Source of the DNA: Pseudomonas putida
GTDB taxonomy: Bacteria; Pseudomonadota; Gammaproteobacteria; Pseudomonadales; Pseudomonadaceae
DNA length: 64,000 bases
Direction of reading: 5' to 3'
Assembly: GCF_022627325.1 (NCBI RefSeq)
Contig: NZ_JAETZZ010000018.1
Location: forward strand, 1-64,000
Within the stretch, counting starts at the first letter, position 1. Each line of letters starts with the position of its first letter. The notes under the pieces were generated by a model, which did not search any database, was not told where the DNA came from, and worked only from the letters and a program-made list of their open reading frames with translations. This document shows positions 41,562 through 49,559 of this stretch, one piece after another. A program made the position numbers and the translations under genes.

Positions 41562-43184
41562 ATGCGCCTGCGCCATATCAACATCGCTACTCGCTCTTAC
41601 CTGAGTTTCAGCCTGATCGCTGCACTGGTCGCAGTGCTCGGGCTGTTTTCCATCAACAAGATCTCCAGCATGCACGAAGCGGTGGTGTATACCGAGCAGG
41701 TGACCAACGTCGGCACCCGCTACCTGGGCGAAGTGCGCAGCCACATGCTGGGCCTGCGCATCATCACCATGCGCATGGCCATCGCCCGTGAGCCCGCCCA
41801 GCTGGCACCGACCCTGGCGCGCCTGGAGGTGCTCAAAGGCCTGCTCGACAAGGGTGTAGAGGGCTACGGTGCAGTATTGCCAGCGGCGGGCAAACCGGCC
41901 TTTACCGAGATGCAGCACCTGATCGACGAATACCGTGTGCTGCTCGACCAGTACAAGGCGTTGTCCGAGCAAAACCAGGTAGCCCAGATGCAGGCGATGC
42001 TCAGTGGCGCCATGCAGGACATTTCCAACCGTATCGGTGAGCTTTACGACAACCTGGTCAAGTTCAGCAGCGACACCGCCGAACAGCACACCGCCCACGC
42101 CCGCGCTGAGTACCAGAGTGCCCTGTACCTGACCTTCGGTGTGCTTGGCCTGGTGCTGGTGCTGACCATTGGCCTTGCCTGGTTGCTGACCCGCAGTATC
42201 GTCAGCCCGCTGCGTGAAGCCATCGACGTGGCACAGAACATTGCCCAGGGCGACCTCTCCCACACCGTGCATGCCACTGGCCGCGACGAGGCGACCCAGT
42301 TGATGCATGCCCTGGCGGCGATGCAGGCCAGCCTGAAGGACGCCCTGCGGCTGATCGGCGATTCCTCCCATCAGCTGGCTGCGGCCAGTGAACAGATGTC
42401 GGCAATTACCCAGCAAACCTCCCGCGACCTCAACCGGCAGAACGACGAGATCCAGCAAGCGGCGACTGCCGTGACGCAGATGAGCGTGGCGGTGGAAGAG
42501 GTGGCGCGTAATACCGTGAGCACCTCTGAAATCTCCCGTCAGTCCGAAGACGCGGCGCGGCGCGGTCGTCAGCGGGTGGGCGAGGCGATCAGTTCGATCG
42601 GCAAGATGAGCCAGGATGTACATGAGGCGTCGCGGCAGATCGAAGCGCTGGCGGTGCAGTCGCAGGAAGTGGGCAAGGTACTCGATGTGATCGGCGCCAT
42701 TGCCGGGCAGACCAACTTGCTGGCGCTCAACGCCGCGATCGAGGCGGCGAGGGCGGGTGAAGCGGGGCGCGGCTTTGCCGTGGTGGCAGATGAAGTCCGC
42801 GCGCTGGCAGCGCGTACCCAGACCTCGACACTGGAGATCGAGGAAATGATCAACGCCATTCGCAGCGGCACGGCGCGCGTGGTGGAGTCGATGCACAGCA
42901 ACAGCCAGCAGGTGGGGCATACCCTGCAGGTGGCTGAGTTGGCCGGGCAGGCACTGGATGAGATCACCGATGGCGCGACCACCATCCATGAGCGCAATAT
43001 GGTGGTGGCCAGTGCCACTGAAGAACAGGCACAAGTGGCTCGAGAAGTCGATCGTAACCTGTTGAATATTCGGGAACTTGCCGTGCAGACCTCTGAGGGC
43101 GCGGACCAGATCAGCACGGCGAGCCAGGAGCTGGCCAGCTTGTCGATCGGCTTGAACGGGATGATGAAGCGCTTTCAGCTCTGA
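41562..43184 (+). CDS. Methyl-accepting chemotaxis protein (four-helix-bundle sensor)
   Basis: A 540-residue chemoreceptor. It has an N-terminal membrane helix (about 13-30), a periplasmic domain of about 155 residues with the all-helical 4HB_MCP pattern, a second helix (about 190-212), a HAMP domain (SPLREAIDVAQNIAQGDL) and a cytoplasmic signalling hairpin. The tip reads IAGQTNLLALNAAIEAARAG EAGRGFAVVADEVRALA, with G and A where the usual tip has E and Q. A PcaR-like box upstream and pcaIJ 3 kb away suggest that it senses aromatic acids, like PcaY-type receptors; the ligand is not proven. Confidence 0.93.
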   Translation: MRLRHINIATRSYLSFSLIAALVAVLGLFSINKISSMHEAVVYTEQVTNVGTRYLGEVRSHMLGLRIITMRMAIAREPAQLAPTLARLEVLKGLLDKGVEGYGAVLPAAGKPAFTEMQHLIDEYRVLLDQYKALSEQNQVAQMQAMLSGAMQDISNRIGELYDNLVKFSSDTAEQHTAHARAEYQSALYLTFGVLGLVLVLTIGLAWLLTRSIVSPLREAIDVAQNIAQGDLSHTVHATGRDEATQLMHALAAMQASLKDALRLIGDSSHQLAAASEQMSAITQQTSRDLNRQNDEIQQAATAVTQMSVAVEEVARNTVSTSEISRQSEDAARRGRQRVGEAISSIGKMSQDVHEASRQIEALAVQSQEVGKVLDVIGAIAGQTNLLALNAAIEAARAGEAGRGFAVVADEVRALAARTQTSTLEIEEMINAIRSGTARVVESMHSNSQQVGHTLQVAELAGQALDEITDGATTIHERNMVVASATEEQAQVAREVDRNLLNIRELAVQTSEGADQISTASQELASLSIGLNGMMKRFQL

Positions 43185-43223
43185 CAACCGAGGGATGATG
43201 GTCGACATGAGTCGAACCATATG

Positions 43224-43239
43224 CTGACCCGCTGGTCAG
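43224..43239 (+). terminator. Small hairpin after the chemoreceptor gene
   Basis: CTGACC-CGCT-GGTCAG forms a 6-bp stem with a tetraloop 39 bp after the stop codon. It is a weak terminator candidate. Confidence 0.35.
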
Positions 43240-43272
43240 GATATTTACCTATCCAGCACTAGAGAGGTCAGC

Positions 43273-43506
43273 ATGCACACGTACAACCTGACGTACCTGT
43301 TCAAGGGCGAACCGCGTGATCACCGTTTCGAGCTCAAGCAGCACGGGCTTTCGCTTCATGAAGCCGCGTTGCATTTGATTGTGTTGCATTACGGGGATGG
43401 CGAAAACAGCCTGGTGATGCCAGCTGCAGATGCCTCCCCGACGGAGATTCTGCAGCAGGCCAAATCGCTTGAGATAACCCAAGTCGAAGTACATCCAGGC
43501 GAGTAA
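43273..43506 (+). CDS. Hypothetical small protein
   Basis: A 77-residue soluble protein starting MHTYNLTYLFKGEPRDHRFE, with no signal peptide or membrane segment. AGAGAGG lies ten bases upstream of the ATG, which supports translation. I recognise no family. It follows the chemoreceptor gene on the same strand after a weak hairpin. It could be a small beta-rich adaptor; nothing in the sequence reveals a function. Confidence 0.65.
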   Translation: MHTYNLTYLFKGEPRDHRFELKQHGLSLHEAALHLIVLHYGDGENSLVMPAADASPTEILQQAKSLEITQVEVHPGE

Positions 43507-43539
43507 GCGTGGTCGGCGGGTTGCGCGCGTGCAGGCTGC

Positions 43540-43731
43540 TCAGCCTGCCTTCAAGCCGGCCAACTGCTGCTGAAGCTCGGCCAGCAATCGCCGACCCGCT
43601 GCTTCCACCAGGTCCCCGTACTGAGCGATGGCATTACACTCCCGGCAGGTGACAATCGATTTTCTGTGGAGCCTGCCGGGCTTTACCAAATCTTGCCCAC
43701 CGCACTTGAGGCATTTCAGGGTGACACTCAT
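43540..43731 (-). CDS. Small zinc-ribbon protein
   Basis: A 63-residue protein with two Cys pairs (CLKCGG at the N-terminus and CREC about 20 residues later), a typical zinc-ribbon spacing, followed by a helical tail (EAAGRRLLAELQQQLAG). The ATG at 43731 has AGAGGAAG upstream; an in-frame start five codons earlier is possible. The function is unknown; a nucleic-acid- or protein-binding role is plausible. It is convergent with the preceding small gene. Confidence 0.65.
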   Translation of the reverse strand: MSVTLKCLKCGGQDLVKPGRLHRKSIVTCRECNAIAQYGDLVEAAGRRLLAELQQQLAGLKAG

Positions 43732-43930
43732 GATCTTCCTCTCCATGGAACACGCGCAGGATCCTTCACTGCGTTTTTGTCGCGGCTGGCAATGATGATG
43801 CGTTACATGGAGTGGTCAAGTGGGTAAAACGTTCATTCCGAAAGCAATTTAAGCAGAGGCGGGCCCTTCAAAAGTTGCCAGGGAACGTTTTGCGCGTCAC
43901 CAAGCCCCCAACAGAACCGGAGATCGCGAC

Positions 43931-44308
43931 GTGATTGACCATCTGGACCACCTGGTACTGACCACCGTCGATGTCGATGCATGCAAAGACTTCTATGGCC
44001 GCGTGCTCGGCATGCGCCTGGAAACCTTCGGCCAAGGACGCTTGGCGTTCTGCTACGGCAATCAGAAGATCAATGTACATGTGCGGGGGCATGAGTTCGA
44101 GCCCAAAGCTCATCTGCCTGTTCCGGGCGCATTGGACCTGTGCTTCATCGCCAGTGTCAGCCTGGAAGCGGTCATCGCGCAGCTGGAACGTCAGCGTTGG
44201 CCGATCATCGAGGGGCCGATTCAGCGAACCGGTGCGAGCGGGCCTATCCGTTCCGTGTACGTGCGCGACCCGGATCTCAACCTGATCGAGATTTCCGAGC
44301 AGTTGTGA
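43931..44308 (+). CDS. VOC-superfamily (glyoxalase/dioxygenase-like) protein
   Basis: A 125-residue vicinal-oxygen-chelate protein. Metal ligand positions are visible in the opening IDHLDHLVL (His) and the closing VRDPDLNLIEIS (Glu). It is a single-domain member related to virulence protein/dioxygenase types. The start is a GTG at 43931. It stands alone on the plus strand, convergent with pcaJ. The substrate is unknown. Confidence 0.82.
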   Translation: MIDHLDHLVLTTVDVDACKDFYGRVLGMRLETFGQGRLAFCYGNQKINVHVRGHEFEPKAHLPVPGALDLCFIASVSLEAVIAQLERQRWPIIEGPIQRTGASGPIRSVYVRDPDLNLIEISEQL

Positions 44309-44357
44309 CAAAAGCTGGCAATGGGCGTTACAGGCGTCACCAAGCGTGACAAGAGGC

Positions 44358-44376
44358 GCGCCCGGCAAGCGGGCGC
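44358..44376. terminator. Bidirectional hairpin between the VOC gene and pcaJ
   Basis: GCGCCCG-GCAAG-CGGGCGC is a perfect 7-bp stem with a 5-base loop in the gap between convergent genes. Confidence 0.55.
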
Positions 44377-44476
44377 AGAAGGCTGAAAAGGCGGGCTGGT
44401 ATATCGCAGTACGACGGCGCCACGGCGGCAATGGGGTTCTCGGCCCCTTCGCCGCCAGGCAGATACAGGCAGCAGC

Positions 44477-45118
44477 TTACTTGATCAGCGGCACGCCACT
44501 GAGCTTCTGCAACTCGTCGAAGTCGATGTCAGCGCAGATCTCTACCACTTTCAGGCCGTCGGACGTCACTTCCAGCACGGCCAGGTCGGTGTAGATGCGG
44601 CTGACGCAGCCGATACCGGTCAGCGGGTACGTGCACTCAGGCACGATCTTGCTTTCGCCCGTCTTGGTCAGGTGGTCCATCATCACGAACACCTGGCGCG
44701 CGCCGGTGGCCAGGTCCATCGCGCCGCCTACGGCCGGGATCGAACCCTCAGCGCCGGTGTGCCAGTTGGCCAGGTCACCTTTGACCGACACCTGGAAGGC
44801 GCCCAGAACGGCGATGTCCAGGTGGCCGCCACGCATCATCGAGAAGGAGTCGGCGTGGTGGAAGAACGCCCCCCCGGTGAGCAGGGTCACGTGCTGCTTG
44901 CCGGCGTTGATCAGGTCATCGTCTTCCTCGCCCGGCGCGGGGCTCGGGCCCATGCCCAGCAAGCCGTTTTCGCTGTGCAGAAACACTTCCTTGTCGCCCA
45001 GGTAATTGGCCACCAGCGTTGGCGCGCCGATGCCCAGATTCACATACGCGCCTTCCTGGATGTCTGCGGCCACGCGCTGGGCCATCTGGGTGCGGGAAAG
45101 TTTTGTGGTAATGGTCAT
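44477..45118 (-). CDS. pcaJ: 3-oxoadipate CoA-transferase, subunit B
   Basis: A 213-residue beta subunit of the succinyl-CoA:3-oxoadipate CoA-transferase, which activates 3-oxoadipate in the last steps of protocatechuate and catechol degradation. The active-site Glu lies in SENGLLGMGPSP. The sequence closely matches what I know of P. putida PcaJ, including GEEDDDLINAGKQHVTLLTG. It follows pcaI with an 8-bp gap and must pair with it. Confidence 0.96.
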   Translation of the reverse strand: MTITTKLSRTQMAQRVAADIQEGAYVNLGIGAPTLVANYLGDKEVFLHSENGLLGMGPSPAPGEEDDDLINAGKQHVTLLTGGAFFHHADSFSMMRGGHLDIAVLGAFQVSVKGDLANWHTGAEGSIPAVGGAMDLATGARQVFVMMDHLTKTGESKIVPECTYPLTGIGCVSRIYTDLAVLEVTSDGLKVVEICADIDFDELQKLSGVPLIK

Positions 45119-45126
45119 GGCAGGCC

Positions 45127-45822
45127 TCAGACAGCGTTGGCGATCGAAGAAGCAGCAGCGCCGGTAACGGCGACCACGCGCTGCACGAAGATGCCCGGGG
45201 TGATGATGTGTTCCGGGTCCAGTTCACCGAGTTCGACGATCTGGTCGACCTGAGCGATGGCGGTCTTGGCCGCCATGGCCATGATCGGGCCGAAGTTACG
45301 CGCCGCCTTGCGGTAGATCAGGTTGCCCCAACGGTCACCCTTGTACGCCTTGATCAGCGCGAAGTCGGCGTGCAACGGCATTTCCAGCACGTACTGGCGA
45401 CCATCGATCTCGCGGGTTTCCTTGCCTTCGGACAGCAGCGTGCCGTAGCCGGTCGGCGAGAAGAATGCACCGATGCCCGAGCCTGCTGCACGGATACGTT
45501 CGGCCAGGTTGCCTTGCGGCACCACTTCCAGCTCGATCTTGCCGGCCCGATACAGTTCGTCGAAGACGTAGGAGTCGGACTGGCGTGGGAAGGAGCAGAC
45601 CACCTTGCGCACGCTGCCGGCCTTGAGCAGGGCGGCCAGGCCAATCTCGCCATTGCCGGCGTTGTTGCTGATGATGGTCAGGTCGCGAGTACCGGTATCG
45701 ATCAGCGCATCGATCAGCTCGGACGGCATGCCGGCAGTGCCAAAACCACCGACCATGATGGTCGACCCGTCTGTGATGCCTTCCACCGCGCTGGCGATGG
45801 ACTCATATGTTTTATTGATCAA
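45127..45822 (-). CDS. pcaI: 3-oxoadipate CoA-transferase, subunit A (TTG start)
   Basis: A 231-residue alpha subunit, partner of PcaJ. MINKTYESIASAVEGITDGS and GGFGTAGMPSELID (CoA-binding glycines) match P. putida PcaI. The start is an unusual TTG at 45822: AGGAG is six bases upstream and the known N-terminus begins exactly there. No in-frame ATG is available before the leader. Expression should be controlled by PcaR with 3-oxoadipate as inducer, through the box at 45975. Confidence 0.95.
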   Translation of the reverse strand: MINKTYESIASAVEGITDGSTIMVGGFGTAGMPSELIDALIDTGTRDLTIISNNAGNGEIGLAALLKAGSVRKVVCSFPRQSDSYVFDELYRAGKIELEVVPQGNLAERIRAAGSGIGAFFSPTGYGTLLSEGKETREIDGRQYVLEMPLHADFALIKAYKGDRWGNLIYRKAARNFGPIMAMAAKTAIAQVDQIVELGELDPEHIITPGIFVQRVVAVTGAAASSIANAV

Positions 45823-45974
45823 AGCGAGCTCCTGGTTGTTCCTGGAGTATGGGTTGTGGGCCTGCCTGGCGCGCCCTTTGAAGAGGGGGCCAGTCAGCGC
45901 TTGGGACATGTTTGCTGCATGTGCTAAGCGTGCCGCAAGATCGGGCACAAGTAGAGAGGGGGTAAGCGGATGGT

Positions 45975-45989
45975 GTGCGATTATCGAAC
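45975..45989 (-). promoter_or_regulatory. PcaR box of pcaIJ
   Basis: On the minus strand GTTCGATAATCGCAC is identical to the known PcaR recognition sequence at the pcaI promoter. A diverged copy (GCCCGCAGATCGCAC, 10 of 15) lies 20 bp upstream at 45995-46009. The 328-bp gap 45823-46150 holds this site and the pcaI leader; I see no other gene in it. Confidence 0.9.
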
Positions 45990-46150
45990 CATTGTGCGAT
46001 CTGCGGGCGGGTCTGTTACCGATGTGGGCCATGCCACGGCGCCGCTGATCAACGGTGCGGGCTGGGCTATGAGGGTTCTCCCGGGAGCACGCCCGATGCG
46101 CTGGGCTATGGAACGAACCCGTGAGGCGATGCCCCCGGTATAACCGCTGA

Positions 46151-46456
46151 TCAAGCCGGCGGCGAATGGGCCCCTTGCGATCTGTGTGACGCTACCTTGT
46201 TCTTCCACCAGCCTCTGAGGTTCATGAGGCAGAGCACGACCTGCAATACGATCAAAGCCCACGCCTGGGCATGCAAGCCCCAGATCGACCACAGCAGGTT
46301 GCTGGCGATGAAACAGCAGAATCCCACTTTACGCCGCCCGGGGCGGCGCGAGCCGATACACCAGGCCGCCACCACCGTGACGGCCATGGCAGGCCATTCC
46401 AACAAACCGATCCAGTCTTCCATCGCGCCGAACCCAAATCGTTCAACCAAGGCCAT
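46151..46456 (-). CDS. Small membrane protein with three helices
   Basis: A 101-residue protein with three hydrophobic segments (LLEWPAMAVTVVAAWC, VGFCCFIASNLLWSIWG, AWALIVLQVVLCLMNLRGW) and a basic tail. The size and three-helix pattern recall SemiSWEET or PnuC-like units, but I cannot confirm the family. Its ATG overlaps the stop of the DJ-1/PfpI gene (TGATG), so the two are translationally coupled. A start 11 codons later (MEDWIG) is possible. Confidence 0.65.
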   Translation of the reverse strand: MALVERFGFGAMEDWIGLLEWPAMAVTVVAAWCIGSRRPGRRKVGFCCFIASNLLWSIWGLHAQAWALIVLQVVLCLMNLRGWWKNKVASHRSQGAHSPPA

Positions 46457-46998
46457 CAGCCTGCCAATGCTTTGATCAATTGCTCATTGAAGGCAGGAAT
46501 ATCGTCCGGCTGGCGGCTGCTGATCAGGTTGCCATCGACCACCACCTGCTCATCTACCCACGTGCCGCCGGCGTTGCGGATATCATCCTGCAAGGTCTTG
46601 TAGCTGGTCATCCGCTTGCCGTTGACCAACCCGCTCGATATCAGCAACCAGCCACCGTGGCAGATGACCGCCAGGGGTCTGCCGGCAGCGTCATGGCTTT
46701 TGACCAGCTGTTGCGCGCCAGGGATCAAGCGAATGGTGTCGGAGTTCTGAACGCCGCCGGGCAGCACCAGGGCATCGTAAAGATCGACCTGGGCATTGTC
46801 GAAAGTCGTATCCACGGTGAATTCGTCGGCGGGCTTGTCATGGTTCCAGCCTCGGACCGTACCGACTTTTTCACCCAGGATGTCGACCACCGCGCCGCTC
46901 TTTTCCAAAGCCTCACGGGGGCCGGTCAGTTCCACCTGCTCGAAGCCGTCAGTGACCAGAAAGGCCACACGCTTACCGCTCAGTTGTGCATTCATCAT
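46456..46998 (-). CDS. DJ-1/PfpI-family protein
   Basis: A 180-residue class I glutamine amidotransferase-like protein. The nucleophile elbow AVICHGGW carries the conserved Cys and His, and the N-terminal VAFLVTDGFEQVELTGPREAL contains the Glu that stabilises the Cys. Relatives are stress-induced glyoxalases, deglycases or chaperone-like proteins (YhbO/PfpI). It starts with ATG 46998 or the next codon and is coupled to the small membrane protein gene downstream. Confidence 0.9.
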   Translation of the reverse strand: MMNAQLSGKRVAFLVTDGFEQVELTGPREALEKSGAVVDILGEKVGTVRGWNHDKPADEFTVDTTFDNAQVDLYDALVLPGGVQNSDTIRLIPGAQQLVKSHDAAGRPLAVICHGGWLLISSGLVNGKRMTSYKTLQDDIRNAGGTWVDEQVVVDGNLISSRQPDDIPAFNEQLIKALAG

Positions 46999-47076
46999 TC
47001 ATCTCCTTTACCAATAAACCTTCAATAGGGGCCCGCCATGGCGAGCAAAGTTCCTGCTCGATGCTCAGCGGCGTGC

Positions 47077-48405
47077 TTAGCGGCGCCTGCGTGGCGAGCG
47101 GGTGGCGGCGAGCCCGGCGATGACACCGACGGCTGCCGCAACCACCCACAGGGTCATGTTGCCGTTGCTGGATTTCCAGCCGCCCTCCACGCTGCGCCGG
47201 TCATTGGTTGGCTCGAACAGGTTGCCGGAGGTGATCTGTGCACTGGGGCTGCGGTTCAACGCCCTGCGTGTCAGCCACCCTGTGACCAGCGCCAGGCGCG
47301 GCACGAGGTAGCTCGCCAGGTGGGCAAGGCGGGCGGCAGTGCCAACGGTGGTGTGGGCGCGAGGGGAAATAGCGCTGGCCACCATGGCCTTGGCTACCTG
47401 CTGCGGGTCGTAGATCGGCCCGGGCGGTGTGAGCGCATGGCCGGTGTAATTGCCGCCATCCCTGAAGCCCGGGGTGTCCATGACCGCTGGATAAATGTCG
47501 CAGACGTGGATGTCCGGGAACTCGGTCAATTCGCCGCGCAGCGCCTCGGTCAGCCCGCGCAGGCCGAACTTGCTCGCCGAATAGGCCGCCGCGTAGGGTT
47601 GGGCGATCCAGCTTCCCAGTGACAGGGTGTTGATCAGAATGCCGCTGCGTTGGGCCTTGAAATAGGGCAGGGCCACGTAGGCGCCACGCAGGTAACCGAT
47701 CAGGTCGGTCTGAATGACCTGTTCGTGTGCTTGCAGCGGTGTTTGCTCAAAGTTGCCCACCGCGCCAACGCCGGCGTTATTGACCCAGATATCGATCCGT
47801 CCGTGGCCAAATTCGGCAGCCTGTGTGGCCAGCGCCTGCACCTGGTCGCTGCGGGTAACGTCGGTGACGATCGCCACGGCGTCTGTGCCACAGTCGGTGC
47901 ACTCATCCAGCACATCGAACAAGGCTTGCTCATCGCGTGCAGCGAGCACCAACCGCGCGCCGGTGCAAGCGAATGCATGCGCCGCGGCCCTGCCTATCCC
48001 ACTGGAAGCGCCGGTGATGACCACGACCTTGCCGCGCAACGGGCCCTTTGACGGGGTAGGGGCTGCAGGCTGGGCAGGTTCTGGGGCCTGCTCGAGGTTG
48101 TCCGCGGTCGGTGCGAGGGTGGCGCTGGCGGGTATCTTCGAGAGCTGCAGGGCCGTGCCGTCGATCAGCACCAGCTTCATGCCCTCGATGGTGCCCGCCA
48201 CCCGGTCTGGGAAAACGGGTTCACCCTGCGCATCCAGGCTGTCATAGAGGAATTTCGTCCCTTCGAGCCAGCCTACTGCCGTGAGCAGCTCGGGGCCTAG
48301 GTAATACTTACCGTCCTGAAAAAACCCAGGGAACTGATGAGCGCGCTCGACGTTCTCCACGCAGTAGCGTTCGCCTGGTTTCATGCCTGTCGCTTGATCG
48401 ATCAT
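47077..48405 (-). CDS. SDR oxidoreductase with N-terminal extension and membrane anchor
   Basis: A 442-residue protein, much longer than a classical SDR (about 250). Residues 1-120 are a separate region (CVENVERAHQFPGFFQDGKYYLGPELLTAVGW) with a Pro/Ala linker. The SDR core follows: NAD motif TGASSGIG, VNNAGVG, active-site Ser in NTLSLGSW and YSASK. The end has a membrane helix (MTLWVVAAAVGVIAGLAA) and a basic tail SPRRRR, which suggests membrane anchoring. ATG 48405 has GAAGGGG upstream. The substrate is unknown. Confidence 0.85.
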   Translation of the reverse strand: MIDQATGMKPGERYCVENVERAHQFPGFFQDGKYYLGPELLTAVGWLEGTKFLYDSLDAQGEPVFPDRVAGTIEGMKLVLIDGTALQLSKIPASATLAPTADNLEQAPEPAQPAAPTPSKGPLRGKVVVITGASSGIGRAAAHAFACTGARLVLAARDEQALFDVLDECTDCGTDAVAIVTDVTRSDQVQALATQAAEFGHGRIDIWVNNAGVGAVGNFEQTPLQAHEQVIQTDLIGYLRGAYVALPYFKAQRSGILINTLSLGSWIAQPYAAAYSASKFGLRGLTEALRGELTEFPDIHVCDIYPAVMDTPGFRDGGNYTGHALTPPGPIYDPQQVAKAMVASAISPRAHTTVGTAARLAHLASYLVPRLALVTGWLTRRALNRSPSAQITSGNLFEPTNDRRSVEGGWKSSNGNMTLWVVAAAVGVIAGLAATRSPRRRR

Positions 48406-48642
48406 GGTTCGAACCCCTTCGGTCAAAGGCCAGCAATCGCTTGGCGTTTGCTGTGTTCGTCGGACTCTGCGAGGCACGAGCCCCAATGTGGAGTGACTAA
48501 GCAACTGAAGCCGGCAGAGGCAGCAAAGTTCAGAGCAAGCGGCAGGCGGCGTTACCAAGGCAATAGCGCGAATGTGGATGGCTTGAACTTGCCGGATCTT
48601 CAGGCGGTCCACCGTCAGTCAAGAATGGAAAAGGGAGTGAGG

Positions 48643-49029
48643 ATGTCGACACCTGGCAAGCTCCGGACGCGTGCAACAGTGCTCTGCTTTCGCAGTGGCC
48701 GACTGCTGTTGGTGCGCCGTAAATCGCGTGGGTGGAATTTCCCAGGTGGCAGCGTCAAGCCGCATGAGTGTCCCCTCAGTGCTGCCGTTCGTGAACTGCA
48801 GGAAGAAACGGGTATTCGCCGGCAGCGCCTGGTACAGCTGTGTACTGTCCGTGCCGGTCGCATTGTCCATCACATCTTTACCTTGCAGATCGATGAACGA
48901 GACCGGCCGGTGCCGCAGAACGAAATCGTGGCGTGCAAGTGGGTACAGCGCCGCAAGCTGGGACCGTCCCGGCTAGGGCCCGCAGCTGCTGAACTGCTGG
49001 CGCGCAAGCTTCCGGCCTTGGTCGCTTGA
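48643..49029 (+). CDS. Nudix hydrolase
   Basis: A 128-residue hydrolase of nucleoside-diphosphate-linked compounds. The Nudix box is complete: G-x5-E-x7-REL-x-EE-x-G (GSVKPHECPLSAAVRELQEE then TGI). It resembles small MutT-like housekeeping hydrolases. The ATG at 48643 has GGGAGTGAGG directly upstream; an ATG six codons earlier is less well placed. It is divergent from the SDR gene, with 236 bp of featureless spacer. Confidence 0.85.
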   Translation: MSTPGKLRTRATVLCFRSGRLLLVRRKSRGWNFPGGSVKPHECPLSAAVRELQEETGIRRQRLVQLCTVRAGRIVHHIFTLQIDERDRPVPQNEIVACKWVQRRKLGPSRLGPAAAELLARKLPALVA

Positions 49030-49217
49030 TTGGAGAAGGTAGCGCTGTAGCTAGGCAAATGATGCCCGAGGGTTTGGGCACTAAGCCGGTGAATCCCCTT
49101 GTTTCAGGTGCGCCACGTTACAGACAAGCCACTCGAACCGGCCTGATTGTGCAAGTGCCCGGCGCGTGCAAACTCAACGGTTCATATCCTGACAAAGCCA
49201 TTACTTCAAGGTGGCAG

Positions 49218-49246
49218 TTGACCTGAACCGGTTTTGATGGTCATCT
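49218..49246 (+). promoter_or_regulatory. Possible sigma-70 promoter of the riboswitch transcript
   Basis: TTGACC (49218-49223), a 17-bp spacer and TCATCT (49241-49246) lie just before the cobalamin aptamer. The -35 is good and the -10 is poor. Position is the main argument. Confidence 0.3.
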
Positions 49247-49249
49247 GCG

Positions 49250-49442
49250 CGCCTGTTTCAGGTGCCCCCTGCCGCCGTGCATGGGGTGAAACGGGAAGCC
49301 GGTTCGTCATCCTCGCGATGATCAGTCCGGCGCTGCCCCCGCAACGGTATGCGAGCGAAGTATTCGACACACCACTGTGCCTCGGCATGGGAAGGTGAAT
49401 GCTTCATGACCCTCGCGAGCCCGGAGACCGGCCTGAAGCACA
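49250..49442 (+). ncRNA. Cobalamin (B12) riboswitch
   Basis: The conserved blocks occur in the right order: AGGTGCCC (49260), GGTGAAACGGGAAGCCGGT (49274), GCTGCCCCCGCAACGGTA (49332), CACTGTGCC and GGGAAGG (near 49373-49395), and the B12 box AGCCCGGAGACCGGCC (49418-49433). P1 is formed by TTCAGG (49257-49262) with CCTGAA (49432-49437). Binding of adenosylcobalamin normally turns such genes off. It lies directly upstream of a TonB receptor/ABC importer operon. Confidence 0.95.
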
Positions 49443-49466
49443 GTTTGGCAAACCCGCGGTGGGCGG

Positions 49467-49502
49467 GCGCAGGCCGGTTTCCGTGGGCGTGCGCGCCTGC
49501 GC
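49467..49502 (+). promoter_or_regulatory. Hairpin between aptamer and start codon (expression platform candidate)
   Basis: GCGCAGGC (49467-49474) pairs perfectly with GCCTGCGC (49495-49502), about 30 bases after the B12 box and 57 before the start codon. No T-run follows, so control of translation or Rho-dependent termination is more likely than simple termination. Confidence 0.45.
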
Positions 49503-49559
49503 GTTCCCCATGCGTTGTTCCCTCCGGGATTCTTTCATTCCTGCTGCAAGTGGAAAGAC

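Noticed and set aside
45823..46032. 70-residue N-terminal extension of pcaI from an ATG at 46032
   Set aside because: It would cover the PcaR box and leader. The known PcaI N-terminus follows TTG 45822.
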